The translations under genes and the position numbers were made by a program. Of a stretch of DNA of 64,000 nt, positions 8,269 through 16,290 are shown one piece after another. Under the pieces are notes generated by a model. It was not told the DNA's origin and searched no databases. It worked only from the letters and a program-made list of their open reading frames with translations. Each line of letters starts with the position of its first letter. The stretch's first letter is position 1. The stretch covers positions 1 to 64,000 of the forward strand of contig JAKSPE010000006.1 of NCBI GenBank assembly GCA_024405015.1. Reading direction: 5' to 3'. Source of the stretch: Sphaerochaetaceae bacterium. Its GTDB lineage: Bacteria > Spirochaetota > Spirochaetia > Sphaerochaetales > Sphaerochaetaceae.

Positions 8269-9594
8269 ATGCCAATTGCAGTGAACCTGAAAAATGCATT
8301 CGTCCTTGTGTTCGTCATCGGAACAACACTTTCCTTCCTGCTGAACCATGTGCTGGAAGCCATCGACTACAAGTACAGAAAAACCAACGGCGGAATCCTG
8401 CCGGACGTTCTCAAGAAATATCCAGAAGCATCCCTGTTCGACCAGGAGAAACTCAAGCGAATCTGCGAATACGAAAACGCAAAGTACTTTCTGTGGATTC
8501 CACAGAGCATTGCAAGCTATCTGCTTGAAATGGGTCTTGTCCTGTTCGGCTTCTATGTTCTGGTCTTCAATGGCCTCGTCTCCTGGGTCGGCATGCCGAC
8601 CACCGTGGGAAAGACCTTTGTGTGCTTCTTCCTGTTCATGCTGCTCACATCACTTCCATCCGACATCCTGTCCATCCCGTTCTCCCTGTATCGCGAGTTC
8701 AAACTTGAAAAGCGATTCGGTTTCAGCAACATGACACTTAAGATCTGGATCACAGACGGTATCAAGAACATCCTCGTCTCTATGGTGCTGAACGTCATGC
8801 TCACCGGCATTGCATCACCACTTCTTGTCAGCTGCCCAAACACTTGGTGGATCATCCTCTCCGCAGTTCTTGTCGTCCTCATCTTCCTGACCAACATCAT
8901 CTACCCGAAGTTCATCGCACCGCTTTTCAACAAGTTCCAGATGCTTGAGGAAGGTGAACTCAAAACCAGACTGGAAAACATGCTGGCAAAAGCAGGATTC
9001 TCCTCTGACGGACTTTTCAGAATGGATGCCTCAAAGCGCAGCAACCACTCCAATGCCTATTTCACAGGATTCGGAAAAGCAAAGAGAATCGTTTTGTATG
9101 ATACGCTGATCAACGCCATGACCGTCGATGAGATTGAGTCCGTCATGGCCCATGAAGTCGGTCACTACAAGCTCAAGCACATCACAAGACGCATGGTTCT
9201 CATGTTCCCTCTTGTCATTGTCGCAAGTTTTGTCATGTTCACACTGGCCCATGTCAGTGCTCTTTACACCGGTTTCGGATTTGAGGTTACAAACATCAAT
9301 GCCATGCAGTTTGTCGGTCTTCAGCTTGCCATCATGGTGTTCTCAAGCATCTCCTTCCCGCTCAAACCGGTCACAAGCTACGCTTCCCGTAGACATGAAT
9401 ATGCCGCAGACCGATTCTCGGCAGAGCTTTGCCATACCGGAAAGCCTCTCGTTTCAGCGCTCATGAAGCTCAACAGTGAGAACCTTTCAGAGATTCTCCC
9501 GCCGAAGATCTACTCCTTCTACCACTACTCCCATCCGACACTGGTTGAAAGGACCATGGCACTGGAGGAACTCGAAAAGAGTCTTGAAAAATGA
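8269..9594 (+). CDS. M48 family metalloprotease, Ste24/CAAX prenyl protease 1-like
   Basis: A 441-residue membrane-bound zinc protease. Several transmembrane segments lie in the first 220 residues and two more near 305-365. The zinc site is HEVGHYKLKH (HExxH, about residue 295), with the third ligand in the EYAADRFSAEL stretch (about 378). RSNHSNAYFTGFGKAKRIVLYDTL is the conserved strand before the active site, as in Ste24-type enzymes. Bacterial members act in membrane protein quality control. An SD (AAGGAG) lies 7 nt before the ATG. The gene stands alone and ends at a strong terminator. Confidence 0.92.
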   Translation: MPIAVNLKNAFVLVFVIGTTLSFLLNHVLEAIDYKYRKTNGGILPDVLKKYPEASLFDQEKLKRICEYENAKYFLWIPQSIASYLLEMGLVLFGFYVLVFNGLVSWVGMPTTVGKTFVCFFLFMLLTSLPSDILSIPFSLYREFKLEKRFGFSNMTLKIWITDGIKNILVSMVLNVMLTGIASPLLVSCPNTWWIILSAVLVVLIFLTNIIYPKFIAPLFNKFQMLEEGELKTRLENMLAKAGFSSDGLFRMDASKRSNHSNAYFTGFGKAKRIVLYDTLINAMTVDEIESVMAHEVGHYKLKHITRRMVLMFPLVIVASFVMFTLAHVSALYTGFGFEVTNINAMQFVGLQLAIMVFSSISFPLKPVTSYASRRHEYAADRFSAELCHTGKPLVSALMKLNSENLSEILPPKIYSFYHYSHPTLVERTMALEELEKSLEK

Positions 9595-9604
9595 TTGAAA
9601 ATCA

Positions 9605-9639
9605 GGGGTTGTGACAGAAATCTGTTGCAACCCCTTTTT
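9605..9639. terminator. Intrinsic terminator between convergent genes
   Basis: A 7-bp stem (GGGGTTG 9605-9611 with CAACCCC 9628-9634) is followed by TTTTT. It ends the protease transcript. Confidence 0.8.
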
Positions 9640-9662
9640 CATCTGTTTTGGATACACTCCGA

Positions 9663-10151
9663 TCAGAATTTATAGATGCTCTTCAAAAGGGCTTTACCTG
9701 TTCTTGTCTTGAACAGGATCTCATCCATCTTGCGGATGTTCTCCAGACTAAGGGAGCTTTCATCGGCATTCACAAGAAAATCAGCTTCCAGCAGAATCTG
9801 GTAATCCAGACCCTGCACATCGGTGATGGTATGATGATGGCTGACCAGATAGACGATACGCTCAAGCTCGCTTGCATCCAGGTCACAATCCGAAAGAAAA
9901 GCCCGCACCAAAGCAGGGCTTTCCAGCTCCTGATACTTTCCATTGGTGTTGCCATACCTGATGCGGCATAGCGGACACGCAATGTCATGGACAATGGCAG
10001 CAATCTCCAGCGTATGGAGGGTCCTCTCATCAAGATGCTCCAGAAGTCCGATGGTATGTGCATACCCCCAAACCTTGAGAAGGTGCGCAACATCGTGTGT
10101 GGTATGGCCCTCATAACCGATCATCTTCTGTAGTATCTGCTCAATTGTCAT
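9663..10151 (-). CDS. HD-domain phosphohydrolase
   Basis: A 162-residue HD-superfamily protein. The first His is in the HDVAHLLKV stretch (about residue 19), the HD doublet is in IAAIVHDIACP (about 54), a further His pair lies in YLVSHHHTI (about 104) and the last Asp is in LLEADFLVN (about 124). Small HD proteins of this type resemble YedJ/YpgQ-like nucleotide or phosphate hydrolases. Substrate not known. It has an SD (GAGGGA) and stands alone, convergent with the M48 protease gene. Confidence 0.85.
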   Translation of the reverse strand: MTIEQILQKMIGYEGHTTHDVAHLLKVWGYAHTIGLLEHLDERTLHTLEIAAIVHDIACPLCRIRYGNTNGKYQELESPALVRAFLSDCDLDASELERIVYLVSHHHTITDVQGLDYQILLEADFLVNADESSLSLENIRKMDEILFKTRTGKALLKSIYKF

Positions 10152-10271
10152 AACAGTCCCTCTTGTCCAAATGATAGCGCCCTAGGACTGCAAGAACAAG
10201 CGCTCTACCATAAGTAGGTTGCCTTTTCGGCAAGCCATCCATATGATTTCAGCTGTAAACAGGAGACGACT

Positions 10272-10904
10272 ATGGACCAGTATGTAACAGGTGCAACAAT
10301 CAAAAGACTTCGAGAAAAGCAGAACATGACACAGGCAGATCTTGCAGCAAAACTCAATGTCAGCGACAAGGCAGTATCCAAATGGGAAACCGGCCGAGGA
10401 TACCCTGACATCACATTCCTTGAGCCGCTTGCAAAGGTTCTTGGCATCTCCATCATCGAGCTTCTCAGCGGCAATGACATCGTGAACACAAACAAAGGTT
10501 CCAACATCAACAAGACGAACCTTTATGTGTGTCCGATCTGCGGCAACATCATCAGCAGTACCGGCGAAGCACTTGTCAGCTGCTGTGGCATCACCCTTCC
10601 AGCACTGGAAGCCGAAAAGGCCGACGAGGCACACATGATCCAGGTAGAGGAATCCGATGGCGAGTATTACGTAACCGTTGACCATGAGATGTCCAAGACG
10701 CACTACATCTCATTTCTTGCCTTCATGGGAGACGACTGCCTGAAGATGGTCAAGATGTACCCAGAGTGGAATTGCCAAGCACGTTTTCAGGTGCGCGGAC
10801 GTGGAAGACTCTATGCCTTCTGCAACCACCATGGTCTGTACTACACAGATGTCAGACCAATGCGAAAAACTCCCGTGAGAAAAGTGGGAGAAATGCCTGT
10901 CTGA
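10272..10904 (+). CDS. XRE-family regulator fused to a desulfoferrodoxin/superoxide-reductase-like domain
   Basis: A 210-residue protein. Residues 9-65 are an HTH_3 domain (IKRLREKQNMTQADLA, then VSKWETGRGYPD). A zinc-ribbon-like segment with CPICG and CC follows at about 86-108. Residues about 120-195 match the catalytic domain of class II superoxide reductases: HEMSKTHYISFLAFMG and CNHHGLYYTDV keep the His and Cys residues that bind the mononuclear iron. It may be an iron-based redox or superoxide sensor. Similar fusions are annotated in anaerobic Firmicutes. An SD (AGGAG) precedes the ATG, and the stop lies 1 nt from the convergent DUF554 gene. Confidence 0.85.
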   Translation: MDQYVTGATIKRLREKQNMTQADLAAKLNVSDKAVSKWETGRGYPDITFLEPLAKVLGISIIELLSGNDIVNTNKGSNINKTNLYVCPICGNIISSTGEALVSCCGITLPALEAEKADEAHMIQVEESDGEYYVTVDHEMSKTHYISFLAFMGDDCLKMVKMYPEWNCQARFQVRGRGRLYAFCNHHGLYYTDVRPMRKTPVRKVGEMPV

Positions 10905-10905
10905 A

Positions 10906-11601
10906 TCAGCCGATGAGGTTCTGCCAGAGTATGGTGATAGGAACCACGAGGAAAACCACCAGAACGGCATTCATCGGCTTTGCCTTGGAGACCTTGAACA
11001 TGCGAAGTCCGCTTATGATGTTCAGAATGCCGCCTGCTGCCATGAAGTTGGCGTAGACGGCATCGGTCATGAGCGGCATGATCAGCTTCGCACAGAAGAA
11101 GAACGCAAACAGACTTACCGTGCAAGGAACAGCGGCGATGGAAGAGATTGTTCCAAGTGTGGTGGCAAACATGGTAACTGTAATCAGGTCCGCCACAGCA
11201 CGAGCCAAAATGATGGAGGTATCGCCTGTCATGGACTCTGTCATGGCTCCCACGATGCCAGAGCCGCCAAACGTCATCAGAACAATCAGAACCGAAAGCG
11301 TATTGATGTCCAGCGCATCATTTCCCCTGAAAAGGCGCTTTGCCGCACCCAGAATCAAAGAGTTCACATGACCGTCAAAATCCAAAGCGTAGCCGATGAT
11401 GTAACTCAGAGACAAAGACAGCATCACCGCTCCGAAAATCTGCATTCTAGGAACCAGTGCGATACCAAGTGACAGAGCCCACACGCCAATGACGTTGTTG
11501 AGTTCTGCCTTGAAGTTCTCGGAAAGGTGGTTTCCGATCAGGCCGCCAATGATACCACCAAGAAGAATGGCAACGATGTCCGTGATGATTCCGTATGGCA
11601 T
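10906..11601 (-). CDS. DUF554 family membrane protein
   Basis: A 231-residue integral membrane protein with about seven hydrophobic helices. GIITDIVAILLGGIIGGLIG at the N-terminus and the GAAKRLF and GGSGIVGAMTESMTGD segments match the DUF554 (YdfK-like) family, whose role is unknown. The start ATG overlaps the stop of the cyclase-family gene by one base (TGATG), so translation is likely coupled. It is the last gene of a five-gene minus-strand run. Confidence 0.85.
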   Translation of the reverse strand: MPYGIITDIVAILLGGIIGGLIGNHLSENFKAELNNVIGVWALSLGIALVPRMQIFGAVMLSLSLSYIIGYALDFDGHVNSLILGAAKRLFRGNDALDINTLSVLIVLMTFGGSGIVGAMTESMTGDTSIILARAVADLITVTMFATTLGTISSIAAVPCTVSLFAFFFCAKLIMPLMTDAVYANFMAAGGILNIISGLRMFKVSKAKPMNAVLVVFLVVPITILWQNLIG

Positions 11602-12287
11602 CAGCAGAATTCCTTCAGGCCTTCCATGGCATACACTCTGACAGGACAGGAGTCCAGGCCCTTGATGTACATAGGAGCAAAGGAGATGAAGAACGTCTCG
11701 TTCTGAAGCTGCTCAAGATTCTTCAACACCTCAAGGAATGTGATGTTCTGTGCCATGCAGATGTCATGGAACGGCTTTACGTCCTCATTGCAGTTCTCAA
11801 TGGACACCCCATCACCAAAACCGACGCATTTGACCTTGTGGTCCACAAACCACTGGGCGGTCTCACCATTGACCAGAAGTCTCTTGTCGTTTGGACCATT
11901 GGTCTCTGGGGTAAATGGTGGGAATTTGTGGACAGAGTCCAAAATCACCACATCACCTGGTTTGACCTTGTTTCCGATGGCCTCTTCCAAATCCTTGGCA
12001 CTGATATGCGTACGAGGAGAAAGGTCCTTGAACTCATGATAAAGACCCCTTCCCACAAAATTGGTCAATGGAAGATCCGCAACGCTTGCACCATCCTCGA
12101 AGTGATGGTATGGGCACTCACAGTGTGTGCCAAGATGCGTCATGATATCAACATTGGTGTGAAAATCAGGAATGGCTCCACCGGTGTTGAATCGATCGAG
12201 TTTGCATCGTCTGGTCTCTGTAGCCGGATCGATATACTTGGTCAGATCAATCACCCGAAGGCCGTTCAGTTCATATACGGTTTCCAT
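11601..12287 (-). CDS. Cyclase-family hydrolase (kynurenine formamidase-like)
   Basis: A protein of about 228 residues. The family signature is HLGTHCECPYHHFEDGASV: HxGTHxDxPxH with Glu-Cys in the usual Asp region. It marks the metal-dependent cyclase/formamidase fold, and the closing PVRVYAMEG strand fits. ATG 12287 is chosen because GGGGAG lies 7 nt upstream; ATG 12293 is too close to that SD. Members hydrolyse formyl-kynurenine, isatin or other amides, so the substrate is open. It follows the GH3 gene after 22 nt and overlaps the DUF554 start. Confidence 0.82.
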   Translation of the reverse strand: METVYELNGLRVIDLTKYIDPATETRRCKLDRFNTGGAIPDFHTNVDIMTHLGTHCECPYHHFEDGASVADLPLTNFVGRGLYHEFKDLSPRTHISAKDLEEAIGNKVKPGDVVILDSVHKFPPFTPETNGPNDKRLLVNGETAQWFVDHKVKCVGFGDGVSIENCNEDVKPFHDICMAQNITFLEVLKNLEQLQNETFFISFAPMYIKGLDSCPVRVYAMEGLKEFC

Positions 12288-12309
12288 TTTCATACTCCCC
12301 AATCCCAGA

Positions 12310-14721
12310 TCATCCTCTGAGTCTTCTGATTACTCTTATCACCCTTCTGGCATTATGCGCAAGTTGTGTGCGTGAGATCCTTCCATCCTTGAGACCTGCA
12401 GCAAGGTCATCAATCTCAGCCTGGCTTCCAGGCATGAACATATCGTTTCCTGCATTTGCGACGTTGCATGCCACAGGAGCACCATACTTGGACTCCTTTC
12501 CTGGAGCCATCACAGAGACGACCCAGTCTGTCATCACAAAGCCGTCGAATCCGAAATCACATCGAAGGACATCCTCAACAAGAGCCCTGTTCTCCGATGT
12601 ATGGACCCCGTTGAGCAGGTTGTAAGACGTCATGACAGCCATAGGATGGCTCTCGCGCACCACAATCTCAAAGGCTTTGAGATAGATGTCCCTCAAAGCA
12701 CGCTCGGACACAACGCTGTTGTTGGCATAGCGGTTGGTCTCCTGACTGTTTGCCGCATAGTGCTTGATGGTAACACCACAGCCCTTGTGGGACTGCACCG
12801 CATTGGTGATACTGGCGGCGATCTTTCCGGTCAGAAGAGGATCTTCCGAATAGTACTCGAAGTTTCTTCCACACAGGATGCTTCTGTGAATATTGATGGC
12901 AGGTGCAAGCCACAGATGGACGCCGAAAATCTCCATCTCAGAGCCAATAATATCACCACAAAGCTTGGCGAAATCCACGTTGAAACTCTGTGCAATGGCG
13001 GTTCCGATTGGAATTGCAGTGCAGTACTGATGCAGAATCTGGCTATCCTTCTTTGGCTTTGGAGTGATGAGTTTCAAAGCAAAGCGAATCACTGGGCCTG
13101 CAAGCTCATCAAAACCCTCGAACAAGACCTTTCCAATGCTGTGATGGCCTTTCTCATCTCTGAAATAGTCCTTTGCCAGTCTAAGGCCGGCAGGACCATC
13201 TGCCATGACAAGTGTCGGAATTCCCTTGGCCTTGACGATGCTGGAGGTCTCTCCGGCCGCACCACAGACGCTGTCGCTGGCCTCGCCGATGACACTGGAA
13301 AGTCCTCCATCGGAGAACTGACCGACATTCAGGTGAATCAGTTCATCGTCTGTCAGGTTGTTTATCTCAGGACAGTCATCCTCTGCCTGCTCATAGGACA
13401 CAAGCGTAGGCTCAAATGCCTTGGCATCGACTACAAAGACAGGAAGGCCTTCTGTGTTGGAAGGCTCTTTGGCAAAGACTGCGTCAGTGATGTCCATCTT
13501 TGGGCTGAATGCCTTCACCTTCTTCACCAGGACGCTCTGTTCCAGGCGAAGGACTGCCACATTTTCAACATCCATGCTGTTTTTACCCAGTTGCAGGATG
13601 TAATCACCCTTCTCCAAGATATAGGAAGACTGTGCTTCGCTGAAAGAGACAAGCTCTTTCAGGTCAAAGTGCAGGTGCAGCACATCACCGGTTCCGGCCT
13701 TCAGACGGGAGGTTTTGGCAAATGTGGCAAGTACATTGGCAGGCTGGTCAAGATTTCCGGAAGGAACGGAAACATAGAGTTGGATGGTCTCTTTGCCCGC
13801 CTCTTTACCGGTGTTTCGCACATGAACCGAAACGTTTACGATGCTGCCGTCTATGCGAACGTTCTCCACGCTCTGGCTGAATGTCGTGAAGGACAGTCCA
13901 TAGCCGAATGGGAACAGTGGCTTGACCTTGGCACTGGCGAAGTAGCGGTATCCCACATAGAGGCCCTCGCGATAATAGGTGTCATCCCAAGCTCCGAAAT
14001 CTCCGATGCTCTGATAGTCGTCAGCCTTAGCCCATGTGGTGGCAAGTCTTCCAGACGGATTTGCCTTACCCAGAACGATATCAACAAGAGCATCTGCGGT
14101 GTCCACACCAAGCTGAGACAGCACCAGGATGTTACTGACATCCATAACCGGAGACAGATCCACAGGTCCTCCGACATTCAGAACCAGAAGAAACTTGTCA
14201 AATCGTCTGTCCAGTTCATGGATGGCATCGATTTCGGACTGTGTCAGAAGAACATCGCCAGAGGTGAAATGTCTGTCATTACCCTCTCCGCTGACGCGGG
14301 TCAGAACATAAAGGGCAAGTTCCCCTTCTCCTTTGAGAGGTATGTCAAACTCAGGTTCCGGTCTTGTCATGCCCATGGAATAGAACAGATAGAACTTGTG
14401 GTGAGCCTTGGCCTCTTTCTTGGTATTGCGGACAAAAGCCTTCTTGGAGGCATCCAAAGCGGCATCATAAGCATCAAGCCATGCACCGGTTGTGATCTCA
14501 AAGCCACTTTCCTGAAAAGCCTTCTCCACCGTGTTCCAGCAGCGGGAATTGACCTCTCCAGATCCGGTTCCTCCTTTTCGGGTATGCCTAACACCGTTTC
14601 CGAACAGTGCCACCTTACCAGGTTGAGATACTCTGAAATCCTTCTCGTTTCTCAAAAGCACGGTACATTCCGGAAGGTACTCTCTTAGAGCCTCCACATG
14701 CTGCTTTTCATAATCGTTCAT
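12310..14721 (-). CDS. GH3-family glycosidase with permuted domain order
   Basis: An 803-residue protein with GH3 domains in circularly permuted order. The GH3 C-terminal alpha/beta domain comes first (about 15-270, with GNGVRHTRKGGTGSG and VLNVGGPVDLSPV), then a fibronectin-III-like module (about 300-370). The catalytic barrel is last (about 450-800, with MADGPAGLRL, RNFEYYSEDP and KHYAANSQE). The expected nucleophile is the Asp of GFVMTDW near residue 730. No signal peptide is seen, so it is probably cytoplasmic and acts on imported oligosaccharides (beta-glucosidase-like, exact sugar unknown). An SD (GGAGAAAAG) precedes ATG. It lies between the exonuclease and cyclase genes with gaps of about 20 nt. 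Confidence 0.9.
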   Translation of the reverse strand: MNDYEKQHVEALREYLPECTVLLRNEKDFRVSQPGKVALFGNGVRHTRKGGTGSGEVNSRCWNTVEKAFQESGFEITTGAWLDAYDAALDASKKAFVRNTKKEAKAHHKFYLFYSMGMTRPEPEFDIPLKGEGELALYVLTRVSGEGNDRHFTSGDVLLTQSEIDAIHELDRRFDKFLLVLNVGGPVDLSPVMDVSNILVLSQLGVDTADALVDIVLGKANPSGRLATTWAKADDYQSIGDFGAWDDTYYREGLYVGYRYFASAKVKPLFPFGYGLSFTTFSQSVENVRIDGSIVNVSVHVRNTGKEAGKETIQLYVSVPSGNLDQPANVLATFAKTSRLKAGTGDVLHLHFDLKELVSFSEAQSSYILEKGDYILQLGKNSMDVENVAVLRLEQSVLVKKVKAFSPKMDITDAVFAKEPSNTEGLPVFVVDAKAFEPTLVSYEQAEDDCPEINNLTDDELIHLNVGQFSDGGLSSVIGEASDSVCGAAGETSSIVKAKGIPTLVMADGPAGLRLAKDYFRDEKGHHSIGKVLFEGFDELAGPVIRFALKLITPKPKKDSQILHQYCTAIPIGTAIAQSFNVDFAKLCGDIIGSEMEIFGVHLWLAPAINIHRSILCGRNFEYYSEDPLLTGKIAASITNAVQSHKGCGVTIKHYAANSQETNRYANNSVVSERALRDIYLKAFEIVVRESHPMAVMTSYNLLNGVHTSENRALVEDVLRCDFGFDGFVMTDWVVSVMAPGKESKYGAPVACNVANAGNDMFMPGSQAEIDDLAAGLKDGRISRTQLAHNARRVIRVIRRLRG

Positions 14722-14742
14722 ATCTTTTCTCCGCCCATTGTT

Positions 14743-15588
14743 TTAAAACAATCCTATCGCCTTCATAACCTCATTGGAGGTCATGAGGGTATTTTCATAA
14801 CGCAATGCCTCATAGGCATACGGAAGCTTTACGCCATCGTCCATGGTAATCAATCGACGATTCCTTTCCAATCGTTCCACCCCTGAAGAAATGGCATCTC
14901 TCAGTCTCTGACGCTCAATCTCTTCAAGATTCAGGAGCATTGCATCAAGGTCCCCGAATCGACAGATCAGATTTGTCGCTGTCTTGGGACCTATGCCATC
15001 AATTCCCCTGATATTATCCGCAGTATCTCCCGTAAGGCACTTATGGTCTACATACTGACACCCTCGAATGCCATACTTTTCCATCAGGTACGCATCGTCC
15101 CAGAATGTGCTGTGATTGCCACGGTAACGAAGAACCCTCACTCCCGGCTCAATCAGTTGAAAGAAGTCGCTGTCAAACGAGCTGATCACAATGTCCGTCT
15201 CGCCTTTATGGGCTTTAACATAGGAGGCGATCATATCATCGGCCTCACAGGTCTGCGTCTCGCAATGCACAAGGCCCATCTGGTCTAAGGCTCGGTAGAC
15301 ATAATCAATCTGCGCAAATGGGTTCTCCGATTCATCGGCCTCGGACAAATCTGGACGATTTGCCTTGTAAGCCTCGTCGATCTGCGTTCGTGCATTCTCA
15401 TGCTCACCATCGAAGATGACAATCACATGGGTCGGCTCTACCATTCTCATGATCTTGAGCGTTGCCGCCACAAAGCCAAGAACACCCTGAACAGGCTTTC
15501 CGTTTTTTCCGATGATGCGGGCCGGCATACCGAAGAACATCTGAAAAAGGAGGTTCATTCCATCAATGAGAAGAAGTCTGTCAGTCAC
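14743..15588 (-). CDS. 5'-3' exonuclease, PolA N-terminal domain-like
   Basis: A stand-alone FEN/5'-nuclease protein of about 281 residues. LLIDGMNLLFQMFFGMP starts the nuclease fold; FDGEHENARTQ, CEADDMIASY and ISSFDSDFFQL supply the acidic metal ligands; GDTADNIRGIDGIGPKTA is the helix-hairpin-helix DNA-binding motif. GTG 15588 is chosen because AGGAGG lies 7 nt upstream; it overlaps the vsr stop by 8 nt. It probably clears flaps or RNA primers or acts in excision repair, and its coupling to vsr fits mismatch repair. Confidence 0.9.
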   Translation of the reverse strand: MTDRLLLIDGMNLLFQMFFGMPARIIGKNGKPVQGVLGFVAATLKIMRMVEPTHVIVIFDGEHENARTQIDEAYKANRPDLSEADESENPFAQIDYVYRALDQMGLVHCETQTCEADDMIASYVKAHKGETDIVISSFDSDFFQLIEPGVRVLRYRGNHSTFWDDAYLMEKYGIRGCQYVDHKCLTGDTADNIRGIDGIGPKTATNLICRFGDLDAMLLNLEEIERQRLRDAISSGVERLERNRRLITMDDGVKLPYAYEALRYENTLMTSNEVMKAIGLF

Positions 15589-16036
15589 CTTGGCCCTCCT
15601 TTGCTCCAGTGAGTGCCAGGCCTCTGGCATGCAGCTCAGCGACAAGAAGACTCATCGTCTTGTCCCGTTCGGCCTTATCCAACTGACACTCCCAGATGGT
15701 TATCACATTCCAGCCCTTCATGGTAAGAGCCTCAAAATCAGAAAGGTCGCGAGCACGGTTACGCGCAATCTTCTCTTGCCAGAATGCCGTGTTGCTCTTC
15801 GGAACCACATAATAGCGGCAACCTTCATGACCGTGCCAGAAACAGCCGTTCACAAAGACCATGGTACGGTACTTCGGAAGCACAATGTCAGGGTGCCCAG
15901 GATAGCGCTTGTCATTCTTGCGGAATCGGAAACCCTGCGAGAACAGATAGCTTCGCACAAGCATCTCTGGCTTGGTATCCTTTCCTCGAATGCGGCTCAT
16001 TGTGAAATGTCTCTGCTGTGCTGTAATGCGGTCCAC
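15581..16036 (-). CDS. vsr: Very short patch repair endonuclease
   Basis: A 151-residue Vsr-type T:G mismatch endonuclease. MSRIRGKDTKPEMLVRSYLF, PGHPDIVLP and VFVNGCFWHGHEGC hold the conserved acid and zinc-site residues, and VPKSNTAFW with NxxRD and VITIWECQL completes the fold. GTG 16036 is the likely start: TATAAT lies exactly 6 nt upstream, and the resulting length fits the family. A longer frame reaching 16225 would add four 14-residue repeats, but that DNA lies upstream of the promoter. No DNA cytosine methylase gene, the usual partner, is in the window. It overlaps the exonuclease gene. Confidence 0.88.
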   Translation of the reverse strand: MDRITAQQRHFTMSRIRGKDTKPEMLVRSYLFSQGFRFRKNDKRYPGHPDIVLPKYRTMVFVNGCFWHGHEGCRYYVVPKSNTAFWQEKIARNRARDLSDFEALTMKGWNVITIWECQLDKAERDKTMSLLVAELHARGLALTGAKEGQGD

Positions 16037-16042
16037 AAGCTG

Positions 16043-16071
16043 ATTATAAACAAAATTCGCCGTCCTGTAAT
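16043..16071 (-). promoter_or_regulatory. vsr promoter, leaderless type
   Basis: On the minus strand ATTACA (16071-16066), a 17-nt spacer and TATAAT (16048-16043) are followed by 6 nt (CAGCTT) and then the GTG start codon. The -35 lies inside the first, partial copy of the 42-bp repeat array. Confidence 0.6.
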
Positions 16072-16240
16072 CTTGAAAAGCCATTTTTAGCCTCTTCAAG
16101 ATGACTATGTAATCTTGGAAAGTCATTTTGGGGTCATCCAAGATGACCATGTAATCTTGGAAAGTCATTTTGGGGTTATCCAAGATGACTATGTAATCTT
16201 GAAAAGACATTTTTGACTTCTTCAAGATGATTTTTCAATG
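16064..16240. repeat. 42-bp tandem repeat array with palindromic core
   Basis: Three full copies (16098-16139, 16140-16181, 16182-16223) are flanked by partial copies (16064-16097 and 16224-16240). Each full unit carries AAGAT-N9-ATCTT, in the middle copies extended to CCAAGAT/ATCTTGG, and a second nested inverted repeat ATGACT/AGTCAT. The units abut with no unique spacers. The array lies between the vsr promoter and the divergent AT-rich nuclease-like gene, so it could be a multi-site operator or a slippage-prone regulatory tract. Confidence 0.85.
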
Positions 16241-16254
16241 ATGCCCCATTTCCA

Positions 16255-16290
16255 CAAAATACTTTCGACACTTTTTTGGTATTGGGTAGT
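16255..16290 (+). promoter_or_regulatory. Shared upstream block, copy 2 (CAAAAT-N16-TGGTAT)
   Basis: CAAAATACTTTC at 16255 and TGGTAT at 16277 have the same 22-nt offset as copies 1 and 3. CACTT in between is also shared with copy 1. The block ends directly at ATG 16291 with no Shine-Dalgarno, so the downstream gene may be read from a leaderless mRNA. Confidence 0.45.

Noticed and set aside
12601..14688. 695-codon open frame antisense to the GH3 gene
   Set aside because: It mirrors the codon usage of a clear GH3 enzyme on the other strand and has no recognisable domain, SD or promoter. Many long antisense frames occur here for the same reason.
16037..16225. N-terminal extension of Vsr made of four 14-residue repeats (FQDYxVIL type)
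   Set aside because: A TATAAT box lies exactly 6 nt before GTG 16036, matching other genes here, and the shorter protein has the normal Vsr length. The repeat frame is upstream of that promoter and probably not translated.
16064..16240. CRISPR array
   Set aside because: The 42-bp units are directly abutting with no unique spacers and no cas genes are near.
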